Positions 55,201-63,899 of a stretch of DNA of 64,000 nucleotides are shown here, in pieces. Location: the NCBI RefSeq assembly GCF_023008585.1, contig NZ_CP095392.1, positions 186,001-250,000 on the forward strand, written 5' to 3'. Under the pieces are notes generated by a model. It did not search any database. It was given only the letters and a program-made list of their open reading frames with translations, and was not told the origin of the DNA. The translations under genes and the position numbers were made by a program. The first letter of the stretch is position 1, and each line of letters begins with the position of its first letter. The stretch is from Natribaculum breve (GTDB taxonomy: Archaea > Halobacteriota > Halobacteria > Halobacteriales > Natrialbaceae).

Positions 55201-56270
55201 TTAGTCGGAAAGATATTGAGCTCATTAATCCCAACACTAAAAACTGCCCGACATTTGAGAGTAAGGCAGATGCAGAACTAACATTAAAGCTTTATAACTC
55301 TGTTGGTGTATTTAAGAATACTACTGAGGGACAAAACCCGTGGTCTATAGAGATAAGCCGAATGTTCAATACATCTGATGATTCTCATCTCTTTAAAACG
55401 AAGATGGAACTTGAGCAGGATGGTTGGGATCTTGTTGGAGGTCAATTCCAGAAGGATTCGGAATTCTATACTCCTCTATATGAGGCAAAACTTATCAATC
55501 AGTTTAATCACCGATATTCTACATTCGAGGGAGTATCTCAAGAAGAAGCAGAGAATGGAAACTCAGTCCGATTAAGCCCAGAAGAGCTTGATCAAATAGA
55601 TCTCTTGGCACTACCCCGTTACTGGCTACCTGATACTAAATACCAGGACAAAAACGGTGAAGATTGGCATCTCGCTGTTCGTGATATTACGAATGCGACG
55701 AATGAGCGTACAGTGATTGCTTCGATTATCCCTAGTGTGGCGACTGGTGAGACTTTAAAACAGATATCTGGTCAATCGGCAGAAGAGAGTCTCCTGTTGT
55801 TGGCATGCCTGAATTCGTTCACACTCGATTTTACGGCCCGACAGAAAGTCGGTGGGACGCACTTGAGTCACTTCATTTTGCGGCAACTCCCAATTCCCTC
55901 GCCTGACCGATTTGACCGCGTAAAATTAGATGGGGAGCCAATCCGAGACGCTATTCTCGAACGCTCTATTAGGTTAATGTACACAGCCCACGATCTGGAT
56001 CCATTTGCAGAAGCCGCTGGAGAGGGCAGAGGACCCTTTACTTTCACCGGCGACACCCAGCCGAGGAAAGAGATCAGAATGGAGCTTGAAGCCCTCATTT
56101 GCCATGTCTATGAACTAAGCAAGGAAGACTTTGATCAACTATTTGACTCCTTTGAGCAGATCCGAGATCGCGATATCAAAGAATACGGACGATATCAGAC
56201 CAGAGAAACAATCAAACAGAAATATGAGGAGTTCGCTCCTCGTATTTCAATGAGTCAGGACGAATCTTAG
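52242..56270 (+). CDS. drmMI: DISARM class 1-type adenine-specific DNA methyltransferase (DrmMI-like)
   Basis: Encodes 1342 residues. SAM-binding motif I CDPAVGSGAFLIAANNYL (about 528), catalytic motif IV IIGNPPWEK (about 803) and the associated FxxGxxxLNPxAVELAKVSLW-like helix (YGVDLNPMAVELAKVSLW) mark an N6-adenine methyltransferase of the Eco57I/BREX-PglX class. The first 480 residues (KTKWIIPLL-type start, ISYADLGVDEIGAVYESLLE) and the C-terminal target-recognition part (LSHFILRQLPIPSPDRFDR) match the architecture. It should mark host DNA so that the helicases of the system spare it. It is convergent with the 56305-58500 gene, with only 34 bases between the stops. Confidence 0.88.
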   Translation: MSSQSTKTMTAAQQGRRETSFIETSGGLLTEQLITKLRDESCSEDAVQPETFKLTGDSDIETDTDLESEISEAWEDLKERWDTVSQNSEIFGMDTSTARTKWIIPLLESLGFDPAYQQANLVAGNLKADLSHLGWSPEDQLGEQIVDGTPPITHLVQPDKDEPLDSGSHIGSNGKSPHDELQQFLNAADQQWSIVTDGLKLRLLRDYYHTYTRGYVEFDLENIFTNRNYEDFRALYRLCHASRFVPRGNEEEAEAPLESLYQVALATGVKVGEDLQSNVVEALETLGNGFLDQEIRKALEEGGQEEAEAYYQDLLRIVYRLLFLLFAEQRGMMADRGDLYTKEYSISALRERAERRQSRDHQTDLWEGLKVTFRIVGQGVDEDDLQVPAYNGSLFDDEKLEFVNGATCDNQAILSAIHNLTHVEQQGYQQRISYADLGVDEIGAVYESLLEFTPQLADTALELDGRSISRGQFYLDDRGMERKETGSYYTKPELVDELIDSALKPVVNDRLADADTKEEKEEALLNIDVCDPAVGSGAFLIAANNYLGKRLAEIRSNSAYPDEATVRKARRSVVQHCLYGVDLNPMAVELAKVSLWINSAVEDQPLSFLDHRIKQGNSLIGTTPELIAEGVPVDAYETSSGREWHKGNEVRKQVRSENRDLSEDSQLQSGLNWSWEDHNEHIELAKELEGIDEEDVTDIEEKASLFDELESSESLRRERLVHHVWTAAFYWPLDGSADEYPSPRNIERIRRNPPKDLDKPSDELNGFESMCKRALDIADSQSFFHWELEFPSVYSSKDGFDCIIGNPPWEKMDFEEQEFFAVRNPEIANAPTAAKRTELIENLQETDPELYTEYQQAAEAAEDTMNFMRESGRFPLTGRGIMNTYALFAELSLKNIQPDSLTGMVIPTGIATDANTQYFFREIVEERRLKSLFDFENKKGLFPGVDSRYKFSLLTLSGSNREQPSFELAFYLTEPDQLQNPERRFELSRKDIELINPNTKNCPTFESKADAELTLKLYNSVGVFKNTTEGQNPWSIEISRMFNTSDDSHLFKTKMELEQDGWDLVGGQFQKDSEFYTPLYEAKLINQFNHRYSTFEGVSQEEAENGNSVRLSPEELDQIDLLALPRYWLPDTKYQDKNGEDWHLAVRDITNATNERTVIASIIPSVATGETLKQISGQSAEESLLLLACLNSFTLDFTARQKVGGTHLSHFILRQLPIPSPDRFDRVKLDGEPIRDAILERSIRLMYTAHDLDPFAEAAGEGRGPFTFTGDTQPRKEIRMELEALICHVYELSKEDFDQLFDSFEQIRDRDIKEYGRYQTRETIKQKYEEFAPRISMSQDES

Positions 56271-56304
56271 CCGGACAAGTAGGTGTGAGCCCTAACTGCT
56301 CAAA

Positions 56305-58500
56305 TCATCTGGTAAGTGAAGTTCGGCGATAGAGCGCATATAAACACAGAAGGAACATTGTAGCTTGCCGTCGGTCGTTCTCTACAATTTCCCCATGTGC
56401 CATTTCATTTCGGCTCTCTCGTACATGGGTATGGAGAAACTCACCGAACCCATCCTTCAAGTAGTAGTTCAATAGTCCCGACAGGGTTTTTGAAACCGTT
56501 TCATTGTCGTCATCATCGACGTACACCACGAAATTCCCATCTTCAGCCTCGCCAGTCCGATGACCTTGCTGTTCTGCCCAATCGACGAGAACGCCCTCGA
56601 ATTGAGGAGTTATCCCGTACAGGAATATCCGGTTCTTCTGGTTCTGGTACTCGTCCAACAATTCCCTAAGGATCTGCGCTCGCTCGTTCGGTATGGCGTC
56701 GTGCTCAAGGTCACGTTTAATTTGTTCGATATTTTCTTCCGTGAGGCGGTCGGCGACGAATTGCTTGGCGTCTTCATGGTCTGACTCCCACTTCTGTGTG
56801 AATTCTTGATACTCCGTGGGGGACAGAAACCACGCCCAAGCATACTCGTCATCCGGCTCAAGCAGGCGTTCAAACGTATCTCTAACCGACTCCTCGTGAA
56901 TACAGTCACAGAGAAGGTTTGTCAGCTTGACCTCGTCCCGATGCGATTCCGGCGGGAAAATCGATTTCGTTCGCGTACCGAACTTCTCGCTCATTGCGCG
57001 ACGTGGAATCGGTATCTGATCGATGAGGTACTTATTGTAGTGAATCACGCCGCCGAACGAGCTATCAAAGAGTCCCTCGATCAATCGCTGATACCCTTGC
57101 CTCTGCATCACTTGGCTGATTCCACGCCCGACGTTTGGGTCTGTGCAAGTGATCCCGATGCATTGACGGTCTAAGATGGCAGACTCAAGCTCGACGCGAC
57201 TCCACTCTGGATCGAGGCTGAGTTCCCGTGTTACAAGGTCGAAGTTGTCCTCATCCTGAGGGAGGAACGGGCAGAACCAATAGCCGGTCCGCGGGTTCCG
57301 ATTGGGAATGTTAGCTGTGACATAGTCAACGGCGTGCCCATACCCAATTTTGCGTATCTCCTCGAGAATCTCGTCTTCTGTGGGGGCTGACGATCTTCCC
57401 TCTATGTCCTGAATGGGTTGTCTGAGATCCAGAACGAACTGATCGATGTCTGAATCCGTTATTGAGTGGCCTGCCTCGCCGATCGTCTCCTTTGTCAGAA
57501 TTGGCGTGAACAGATCGGAATCAATAGCGGACTTCTCGACCTCTCCCGGCGTGAAGTAAAATTCCTCTGCAAGTGCGTGGTGAATTCCGCGTCGAACGAA
57601 GACACCTTCAATTTCTCCGAGCGGGACGAACTCGTCTGAACGGAACACCGGAAGAAGGTGAGGTACGTTGAACGCAACGTGTGGTGGGAATTCATGGAAA
57701 GCCTGCTGATCCACGGTTGTGACATCGAGGGGGTGGTCGGTGAGCTCGATCTCTGGAAGGTGAGCGGGAGGGCTGTGAATCAGCGCACCTAACCGTTCGT
57801 CGAACTGATCCAAGGTGATATGGCGTACAATTGATTGCTCGTTATTCGGCGGGCTGTTTTCCACCAATATCACACTCCTCTCAAACCGGGGGTCTGTCTC
57901 CTCGAAAACTAAGTTAAGATCGATAATCGCGTGCAGTCGAACCCCTTCTAGATACTCAAATACTGACTTATAAGCCACTAACATCCCGCGGGGGAGAACG
58001 AGTACACCACGCCCACCTTCACGCAATGCGGCGAGTCCCGTTAGTATCCGCTCAAACTTAGGTCGGCCAGCATCGCCTATTAAGCGTTCGAGGTATCTCT
58101 CTACGTTGGCATCCGTATACTGTCGCCGGTTACTCATCTCCGAGCAGCAAACGACGTCGGCTAGCGGAGTATCTGCGGGCTCATGCGATGCTCTATCGCT
58201 ACCCGCACCATGTTCCGCCTCGACGAGCGACTCGAGGTAATCGGTGATGGCTCGTGATTCGAACTGTCCGCGGTTACGGTTCTCCGATTGGATAAGAGCG
58301 GGGAAATCCCCCGCCTCACTACCCGTGTTTCGAAGAGCGATGGCGGTTCGGTCCTGAGACTCAGAAGTTACTACCAATGCAGTTAGTATGTCTCCATCGT
58401 TTCCGGTTGTGTCGAGAATAACGGATGAGTCGTTACTAAATAACCACGACCGGAGAGTATCGAGGAGTCCCTCCCAATCTGATGGATGTCGAGCCGACAT
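56305..58500 (-). CDS. Pseudo-methyltransferase with HEPN-like C-terminus, unassigned defence component
   Basis: Encodes 731 residues from ATG 58500 (a TTG nine bases upstream is in frame). The middle resembles the back half of an adenine methyltransferase: LTGLAALREGGRGVLVLPRG, then a VFEETDPRFERSVILVE-type strand, and a target-recognition region ending HYNKYLIDQIPIPRR. Motif I reads ILDTTGNDGDILTALV (DPxxGxG degraded). At the motif IV position there is DVVCCSEMSNR instead of DxxxxNPPF, so catalysis is very unlikely. The last 110 residues are helical and contain RNEMAHG (about 697-703), a good R-x4-H HEPN motif, followed by a helix LLCLYALYRR. HEPN domains are often RNases in abortive-infection systems. 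Minus strand, between the methyltransferase and the giant helicase. Confidence 0.7.
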   Translation of the reverse strand: MSARHPSDWEGLLDTLRSWLFSNDSSVILDTTGNDGDILTALVVTSESQDRTAIALRNTGSEAGDFPALIQSENRNRGQFESRAITDYLESLVEAEHGAGSDRASHEPADTPLADVVCCSEMSNRRQYTDANVERYLERLIGDAGRPKFERILTGLAALREGGRGVLVLPRGMLVAYKSVFEYLEGVRLHAIIDLNLVFEETDPRFERSVILVENSPPNNEQSIVRHITLDQFDERLGALIHSPPAHLPEIELTDHPLDVTTVDQQAFHEFPPHVAFNVPHLLPVFRSDEFVPLGEIEGVFVRRGIHHALAEEFYFTPGEVEKSAIDSDLFTPILTKETIGEAGHSITDSDIDQFVLDLRQPIQDIEGRSSAPTEDEILEEIRKIGYGHAVDYVTANIPNRNPRTGYWFCPFLPQDEDNFDLVTRELSLDPEWSRVELESAILDRQCIGITCTDPNVGRGISQVMQRQGYQRLIEGLFDSSFGGVIHYNKYLIDQIPIPRRAMSEKFGTRTKSIFPPESHRDEVKLTNLLCDCIHEESVRDTFERLLEPDDEYAWAWFLSPTEYQEFTQKWESDHEDAKQFVADRLTEENIEQIKRDLEHDAIPNERAQILRELLDEYQNQKNRIFLYGITPQFEGVLVDWAEQQGHRTGEAEDGNFVVYVDDDDNETVSKTLSGLLNYYLKDGFGEFLHTHVRESRNEMAHGEIVENDRRQATMFLLCLYALYRRTSLTR

Positions 58501-58607
58501 AGAAGCCAATCGATGTCTCTAATTATTCAACCTTTGCCAGGTATCGTAGCAGATAGATTGCTATCCCACGAATCATTTTTACCCTGATAGAGATATGTAC
58601 CATCAAC
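58501..58607. promoter_or_regulatory. Divergent promoter region between the pseudo-methyltransferase and the giant helicase
   Basis: 107 bases with AT-rich elements on both sides (TCTAATTATTC near 58516, CATTTTTACCC near 58572, GATATGTACC near 58591). It probably controls both divergent genes. Confidence 0.4.
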
Positions 58608-61600
58608 ATGGCTGTCCGTCTCAATCCATTCGACGCTCTCGACGAAGTCCAAACCTCTTACCGAGATTACGTCGAAACGTTCCAAAACGTCGATGACGAC
58701 ACCATCGAGGCCTGGATCGATGAGCGGATAAATACCGGCAAAGTCCTCTGGAAGGAGCCATTTGTACAGCTAAACGAGCGATTCCAGGCAGGTCGCCCAC
58801 TCAGCGAATTGGTCGAGAAAGGATCTCTCCATCCTGGAGTTCTCGATGTCTTTGACGATGACAGTGGCGAGCCGGTCGAGCCGTACAAGCACCAGTCGGA
58901 GGCGATCAAGTCGATTCAGCAGGGGAATACGATCGTCTCGACGGGGACGGGGTCAGGGAAGAGCTTTGCGTTCGGTATTCCGATCGTTAGCCACTGCCTC
59001 GAGGCGTTGGATCGTGGCGAGGAAGGGATCAAGGCTGTCGTCGTCTATCCAATGAACGCCCTTGCGAACTCCCAGTATGAGGAGTTTGCCGAGCGTCTCA
59101 ACGGGTCTGGTCTCCGACTTGGGCTCTATACAGGTGACACGCCGGACAATCCCGACAGTGAAGCGGAGTTCCTCCAGCAATTCGGTCGAGACGAGGCATA
59201 CGATTCTGAGGTTGTCTCTCGAGAAGAACTCCGAGAGAATCCGCCAGACATCCTTATGACGAACTACGTTATGCTGGATTACATCCTCACACGCCACCAA
59301 GACAAGGATCTCTTCCCGCCAGAGCACGAGGGAGCACTGCAGTACCTCGTCCTCGACGAGATCCACACTTATACTGGCCAACAGGGTGCCGACGTCGCTG
59401 CGCTTATTCGGCGACTGCGCGAGCATACGGGCACCAAAGAAAGCCTCACTTGTATCGGGACATCCGCGACCGTGCAGAGCGAAGAGGGGCTCGATGCTGA
59501 GCAGGAGATCGCAGACTTTTCAGAACGGATCTTCGGATCGCCGGTGGAATCAGACAACGTCATCGGGGAGTCACACTATTCGTTGGAATTCACGGGCGAA
59601 GAACAGCTTCCCGAAGAGGTCCTGGTAACTGAAGAAGATATTCAGCGCTTCGATGGCTCACCAGACGAAGCAACGAAGCTGACGGAATACATTACGGCTC
59701 GATCCCTCTCACGGGAAGAAACGAAATCTGCCGAAGCGTTAGGAGAGGTTCTACTCAATCATCCAACGGTTGCCTTTCTTGACGAAGAACTGAGCAATCG
59801 AAGCCAACAAATCCAACCGCCAAAGGAAGACGCCGAGGAAGACGACGTACTCGTCAACCGTTATCGAGAGGAATATCGACCGAACGCGACGGCTGAGGAA
59901 GCACAGCGGGAACTGCAAGCGGCCATACTAGCTGGAACAGTTGGAAGAACCGAAGTCCAAGGAGAGTATCAGCCGATTTTCGTTCCAAAGCTCCATTCGT
60001 TCTTTAGTCAGGGCTCCGGACTTGTCGCTTGCCTCACCCCTGAAACCCTCGAGGACGATGAACCTCATCTAAGCGATGCAGGAGATATTGAGTGCCGTCA
60101 CTGTGCCCAAGAATACGACCGTAGCCGAGAGGCGTTCCCGCTCTCGTTCTGCCGAGCTTGTGGTCAGGAGTACTACACCGTAACCCGAAGCGACATCGGC
60201 CATCTCACCCCCCGCGAAGTGAGTGACATCAGCGTCGAAGACAACGAAACCGCGGGATACGTAATGCGTGGGAACTGGGATCGAGAGGAGGTACCCCTTC
60301 CCGCCAGCTGGTTCGACGACGATGGCTCGCTTCGAGATACATGGGTCGATGCAGTCCCACAACCGGCTACGTACTGTCCACAACACAACCACCTCTCCAA
60401 TGGCCACCTCGATAGCGGTCAACTCGATTGCGGATGCTTCGCGACGAACGGAATCGAGGTGATGTGGACTGAAGCGGAGTTCCTATTCTGTGCAAACTGT
60501 GGGGTAAGCCACACGCGGTTCGGTCGAGCGATGGAGCTCTCGAAAATGTTCAAATTCGGGACGGTGGGACGGTCTACCAGTTCGGACGTCCTGATCGGCT
60601 CGACGATGCAAGAGCTACCTGAAGCCCAGCAGAAGACGATTGCATTCAGCGACAATCGTCAGGATACGGCACTTCAAGCCGCTCACCTCAATAATCTGTA
60701 CCAGCGAGTCAAATTCCGACGGGCACTGTATGAAGCACTGAAACAGAACGGTCGAGTAAGCCTTTCTGATATTGGAAATCGGACGTTCGATGCGCTCGAG
60801 GAAAACGATGCGCTTCCGGATAAGCTTCAGACGACCCGGTTCGGCGTCCCAGACGACGAAAAAGCGCGGTTCAGCCGCTATCTTCAATTCCACGTGCTTC
60901 TCGAGCTCAGGAAGAGTCAGCAACGAGGGCAACAGAGCCTCGAGGACGTCGGATTGCTCGACGTAGAGTACGAAAACCTCGATAAGCTTGCAGAGATCGA
61001 CGAGGTCTGGGCTAATATTCCTGAACTGGCAGATGCAGATCCAGAGGTTCGACACGAGTACTGCAAAGCATTCCTCGATCTGTTCCGTCGAACAGCTGCA
61101 GTTGACCACGATATCTTCACCAACTTCGGCGACTTCCGACGAGACGTCCTACACAATCTCCATGAGGAGACGATGTTCCACAAGCAGCAGTTCTTCCGGT
61201 TCCCGGAAGGCTTTAGCGACTCTGCTGATACGAGCGGGACTGAACAAATCCACCGCTTTACTGACTGGCGCTCACGGCACGTGAAGTGGACTACTCGGGC
61301 ACTCGATGTAGATACAGATCTCGCTGGCGAAATCATCGAGGGTGTACGCGATTTACTGAGCGATCCTGAGGAACTACCGCTACTAACTGAAGATGCGGTC
61401 TATCGAGGGCGGAAAGCGTACATGCTCAATCCGAGTTTCGTCAAACTCGTTCCTCACGACCCGAGTGACGTCTCAGTCTGTCCGAAATGCAAGACGGTCG
61501 TAACTCGCGATCGGCTGAACATGTGTCTCAATAGTAGTTGTGGGAACGTTGCTCCCGAGCAGTCAGATCTCCGAGACTCGTATTTCCACGATCTCTATAC

Positions 61601-63899
61601 CCTGGAATTTGACGAGGCTGTCGATATTTTCGCTGCGGAACACAGCGGGCAGATCGATGGCGAGATCCGAAAAGAGCTGGAAACACGGTTTCGAGAAGGA
61701 GATGAGCTAAACACTATCGTGTGTACTCCCACGATGGAACTCGGAATCGACATCGGGGATCTCTCGAATGTGTTCATGCGTAACGTTCCCCCAAATCCAA
61801 GCAACTATGCTCAGCGATCCGGACGAGCGGGTCGACAGAACCAGCCGTCACTCGTGACCACCTTCTGTGGAAGTGGTTTCGGACGTTCTTCTCACGACCA
61901 GTACTTCTACCAACGTCCGGAGCGGATTATTACTGGTGAAATTTCCCCACCAACATTCTTGCTAAACAACAAGGATCTCATCGAGGCCCACATCAACGCC
62001 CTTGTGCTCGAGGTGATCGATTTCAAGCTTTACGGGAAGATCAAGCAGATCCTCGACATTCAAGCGACAGATAACGGCTACGAGCTATACGATAGCTATC
62101 GTGAAGAGCTGGAGACAGCGATTGCTCGTGACAGAGAAGCCATCATCGCTGCAGTGAAAAGTGCCTTCGATCGCGAACGGTCCCGTGAAGAGTATAGCGA
62201 GTGGTTCACGACCGAGTTTATCGAAAGCCAGGTTGACGGGTTTGTTGATTCACTCGATGAAGCCTTTGATCCATGGCGGATCGAGTACAGCCGGCTGACC
62301 CGTGAACGTCGCCGCCTAAACAAGAAGCTTGGCTCAGAGCGTGGGGAATACTTAGAACGAAAGGAGCGAGACGCGATTGAGCGCCGGCTCGATAACATGC
62401 GGAATGGCGGAACGCGATTCTACACGTATCAATACCTCCGGTCACAAGGGTTCCTCCCGAACTACGGATTCCCACGCTCGAGCTGCACGCTCGGGTTCAC
62501 GACGAAGGAAGACGACATTCAACGTGACGAAACCCAGGCGATCCGTGAGTTTGCTCCTGGGAACCACGTCTATTACAGAGGCGAACGTCACGGCGTGCGC
62601 TACGCCCGTCCGAAGACGCGAGATGCAGAGCCCGTTACACGGCATAAAATCGTCTGTCCGGAGTGTGAGACGATCCTCATGGGCGATGACGCCCAAGAAG
62701 CTGCGGGCTGTCCCACCTGTGGTGAATCCTTCGAGGGTGTGCACACAAATCCAAACACGATGGAGCTCCCGGACCAACGTGCGTACCCTGAAGAAAATAT
62801 TACCAGTGATGATGAAGAGCGACAGCGAGAGGGGTACAATATAGAACACTACTACGAGCGGCGCCAGGCCACTGAGTATGAACTCAACGGAGACGGTATT
62901 TCTGCTCACGTAACGTATGAAGCGAACGCTCGAATCGTGACTGTAAACAGTGGGATTCGAGGAAGAGACGATGACGAGCTTCAAGGGTTTGCACTTTGCA
63001 CAGAGTGTAATCGATGGCTCACTAGCTACAATCAAATCGATTCACACGTAGACGATGGATGTTATGCAAATGCGGATATCGATGCTATTCGTGAAGGGAT
63101 CGAACTGTACACCGAAGGTGGTCATGACACCATTACGGTGACAACCCCACTACCCGGATATGTAGACGACGGCGAATACGAGTCATTCTTCCGAACGCTG
63201 AAAGAAGCACTTTATCAAGGGATTTTAGTCGAATTTGACCTTGATGAACAAGAACTGTCTACGTTCATCAAGCCTGCACCTGGACAGACCAACGCACACA
63301 CCATTGTTATCCACGAAACAAGTGAAGGTGGTGCAGGAGCTCTACACGATCTGACTAATCCAAAAAAGGATCGATTCAAACGAGCAATTCGCGAAGCCCT
63401 GGATGTCTTGCATGCCAACGACCCGACTGGTTGTGAGCGCGCTTGTTACGAGTGTCTCATGTCCTTCTACAACCAGCGCGAGCACCCACTGTTTGACCGG
63501 GAATTGGTGATGCCTTGGCTCCAGGGTGCGCAGACCATGTCACTTGATCCGATCGAAAGTAGCTACGATGAGGATCATTTCGAGGTACTGTGGAAAGAAT
63601 GTGAGTCGAATCTTGAGCGAGAAATCCTCAAGGCGGTTCGTGATGAAGGATACCCGCTCCCGGATGAAGCGCAAAAAACGATTTACGATGGAGATGAACC
63701 TGTCGTAGAAGCAGACTTCTACTATGAGGCTGATGGACGCCCGCAGCCGATCGCTGTATTTGTCGACGGCCCTGTTCATGAGAAGGAGCACGTCAAACAA
63801 GACGACGAAGAGAAACGTCAACGATTGCTGCGAATGAACCACCGTTACTTCAGTGTCTCCACACCTGAAGAGGTGCCGGATTTCTGGAATCAAATATAG
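58608..63899 (+). CDS. Giant DEAD-type helicase with DUF1998 region and nuclease-like C-terminus (DruE / DrmA-DrmB-like)
   Basis: Encodes 1763 residues. Helicase motifs: STGTGSGKSFAFGIP (I, about 110), LDEIHTYTGQQGADVAALIR (II, about 248), GTSATVQ (III) and QRSGRAGRQNQPS (VI, about 1067). Four Cys-rich metal sites lie around residues 495 (CRHC...CRAC), 610-630, 960 (CPKC...C...C) and 1345 (CPECETIL...CPTCGES). The DUF1998 region is near 1470-1625 (IVIHETSEGGAGALHDL, CERACYECLMSFYNQREHP). After it, about 1650-1763 reads EADFYYEAD, IAVFVDGPVHEKEH and a final RYFSVSTPEEV, like a VSR/PD-(D/E)xK nuclease fold. DISARM has helicase (DrmA) and DUF1998 protein (DrmB) as separate genes, whereas Druantia DruE fuses them. 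Here the fusion sits beside DISARM-type partners. Confidence 0.85.
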   Translation: MAVRLNPFDALDEVQTSYRDYVETFQNVDDDTIEAWIDERINTGKVLWKEPFVQLNERFQAGRPLSELVEKGSLHPGVLDVFDDDSGEPVEPYKHQSEAIKSIQQGNTIVSTGTGSGKSFAFGIPIVSHCLEALDRGEEGIKAVVVYPMNALANSQYEEFAERLNGSGLRLGLYTGDTPDNPDSEAEFLQQFGRDEAYDSEVVSREELRENPPDILMTNYVMLDYILTRHQDKDLFPPEHEGALQYLVLDEIHTYTGQQGADVAALIRRLREHTGTKESLTCIGTSATVQSEEGLDAEQEIADFSERIFGSPVESDNVIGESHYSLEFTGEEQLPEEVLVTEEDIQRFDGSPDEATKLTEYITARSLSREETKSAEALGEVLLNHPTVAFLDEELSNRSQQIQPPKEDAEEDDVLVNRYREEYRPNATAEEAQRELQAAILAGTVGRTEVQGEYQPIFVPKLHSFFSQGSGLVACLTPETLEDDEPHLSDAGDIECRHCAQEYDRSREAFPLSFCRACGQEYYTVTRSDIGHLTPREVSDISVEDNETAGYVMRGNWDREEVPLPASWFDDDGSLRDTWVDAVPQPATYCPQHNHLSNGHLDSGQLDCGCFATNGIEVMWTEAEFLFCANCGVSHTRFGRAMELSKMFKFGTVGRSTSSDVLIGSTMQELPEAQQKTIAFSDNRQDTALQAAHLNNLYQRVKFRRALYEALKQNGRVSLSDIGNRTFDALEENDALPDKLQTTRFGVPDDEKARFSRYLQFHVLLELRKSQQRGQQSLEDVGLLDVEYENLDKLAEIDEVWANIPELADADPEVRHEYCKAFLDLFRRTAAVDHDIFTNFGDFRRDVLHNLHEETMFHKQQFFRFPEGFSDSADTSGTEQIHRFTDWRSRHVKWTTRALDVDTDLAGEIIEGVRDLLSDPEELPLLTEDAVYRGRKAYMLNPSFVKLVPHDPSDVSVCPKCKTVVTRDRLNMCLNSSCGNVAPEQSDLRDSYFHDLYTLEFDEAVDIFAAEHSGQIDGEIRKELETRFREGDELNTIVCTPTMELGIDIGDLSNVFMRNVPPNPSNYAQRSGRAGRQNQPSLVTTFCGSGFGRSSHDQYFYQRPERIITGEISPPTFLLNNKDLIEAHINALVLEVIDFKLYGKIKQILDIQATDNGYELYDSYREELETAIARDREAIIAAVKSAFDRERSREEYSEWFTTEFIESQVDGFVDSLDEAFDPWRIEYSRLTRERRRLNKKLGSERGEYLERKERDAIERRLDNMRNGGTRFYTYQYLRSQGFLPNYGFPRSSCTLGFTTKEDDIQRDETQAIREFAPGNHVYYRGERHGVRYARPKTRDAEPVTRHKIVCPECETILMGDDAQEAAGCPTCGESFEGVHTNPNTMELPDQRAYPEENITSDDEERQREGYNIEHYYERRQATEYELNGDGISAHVTYEANARIVTVNSGIRGRDDDELQGFALCTECNRWLTSYNQIDSHVDDGCYANADIDAIREGIELYTEGGHDTITVTTPLPGYVDDGEYESFFRTLKEALYQGILVEFDLDEQELSTFIKPAPGQTNAHTIVIHETSEGGAGALHDLTNPKKDRFKRAIREALDVLHANDPTGCERACYECLMSFYNQREHPLFDRELVMPWLQGAQTMSLDPIESSYDEDHFEVLWKECESNLEREILKAVRDEGYPLPDEAQKTIYDGDEPVVEADFYYEADGRPQPIAVFVDGPVHEKEHVKQDDEEKRQRLLRMNHRYFSVSTPEEVPDFWNQI

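Noticed and set aside
58608..63899. Plain YprA/MrfA repair helicase
   Set aside because: At 1763 residues it is far longer than YprA (about 750), has several extra metal-binding sites and a nuclease-like tail, and lies in a defence island. The alternative is kept open in the feature entry.
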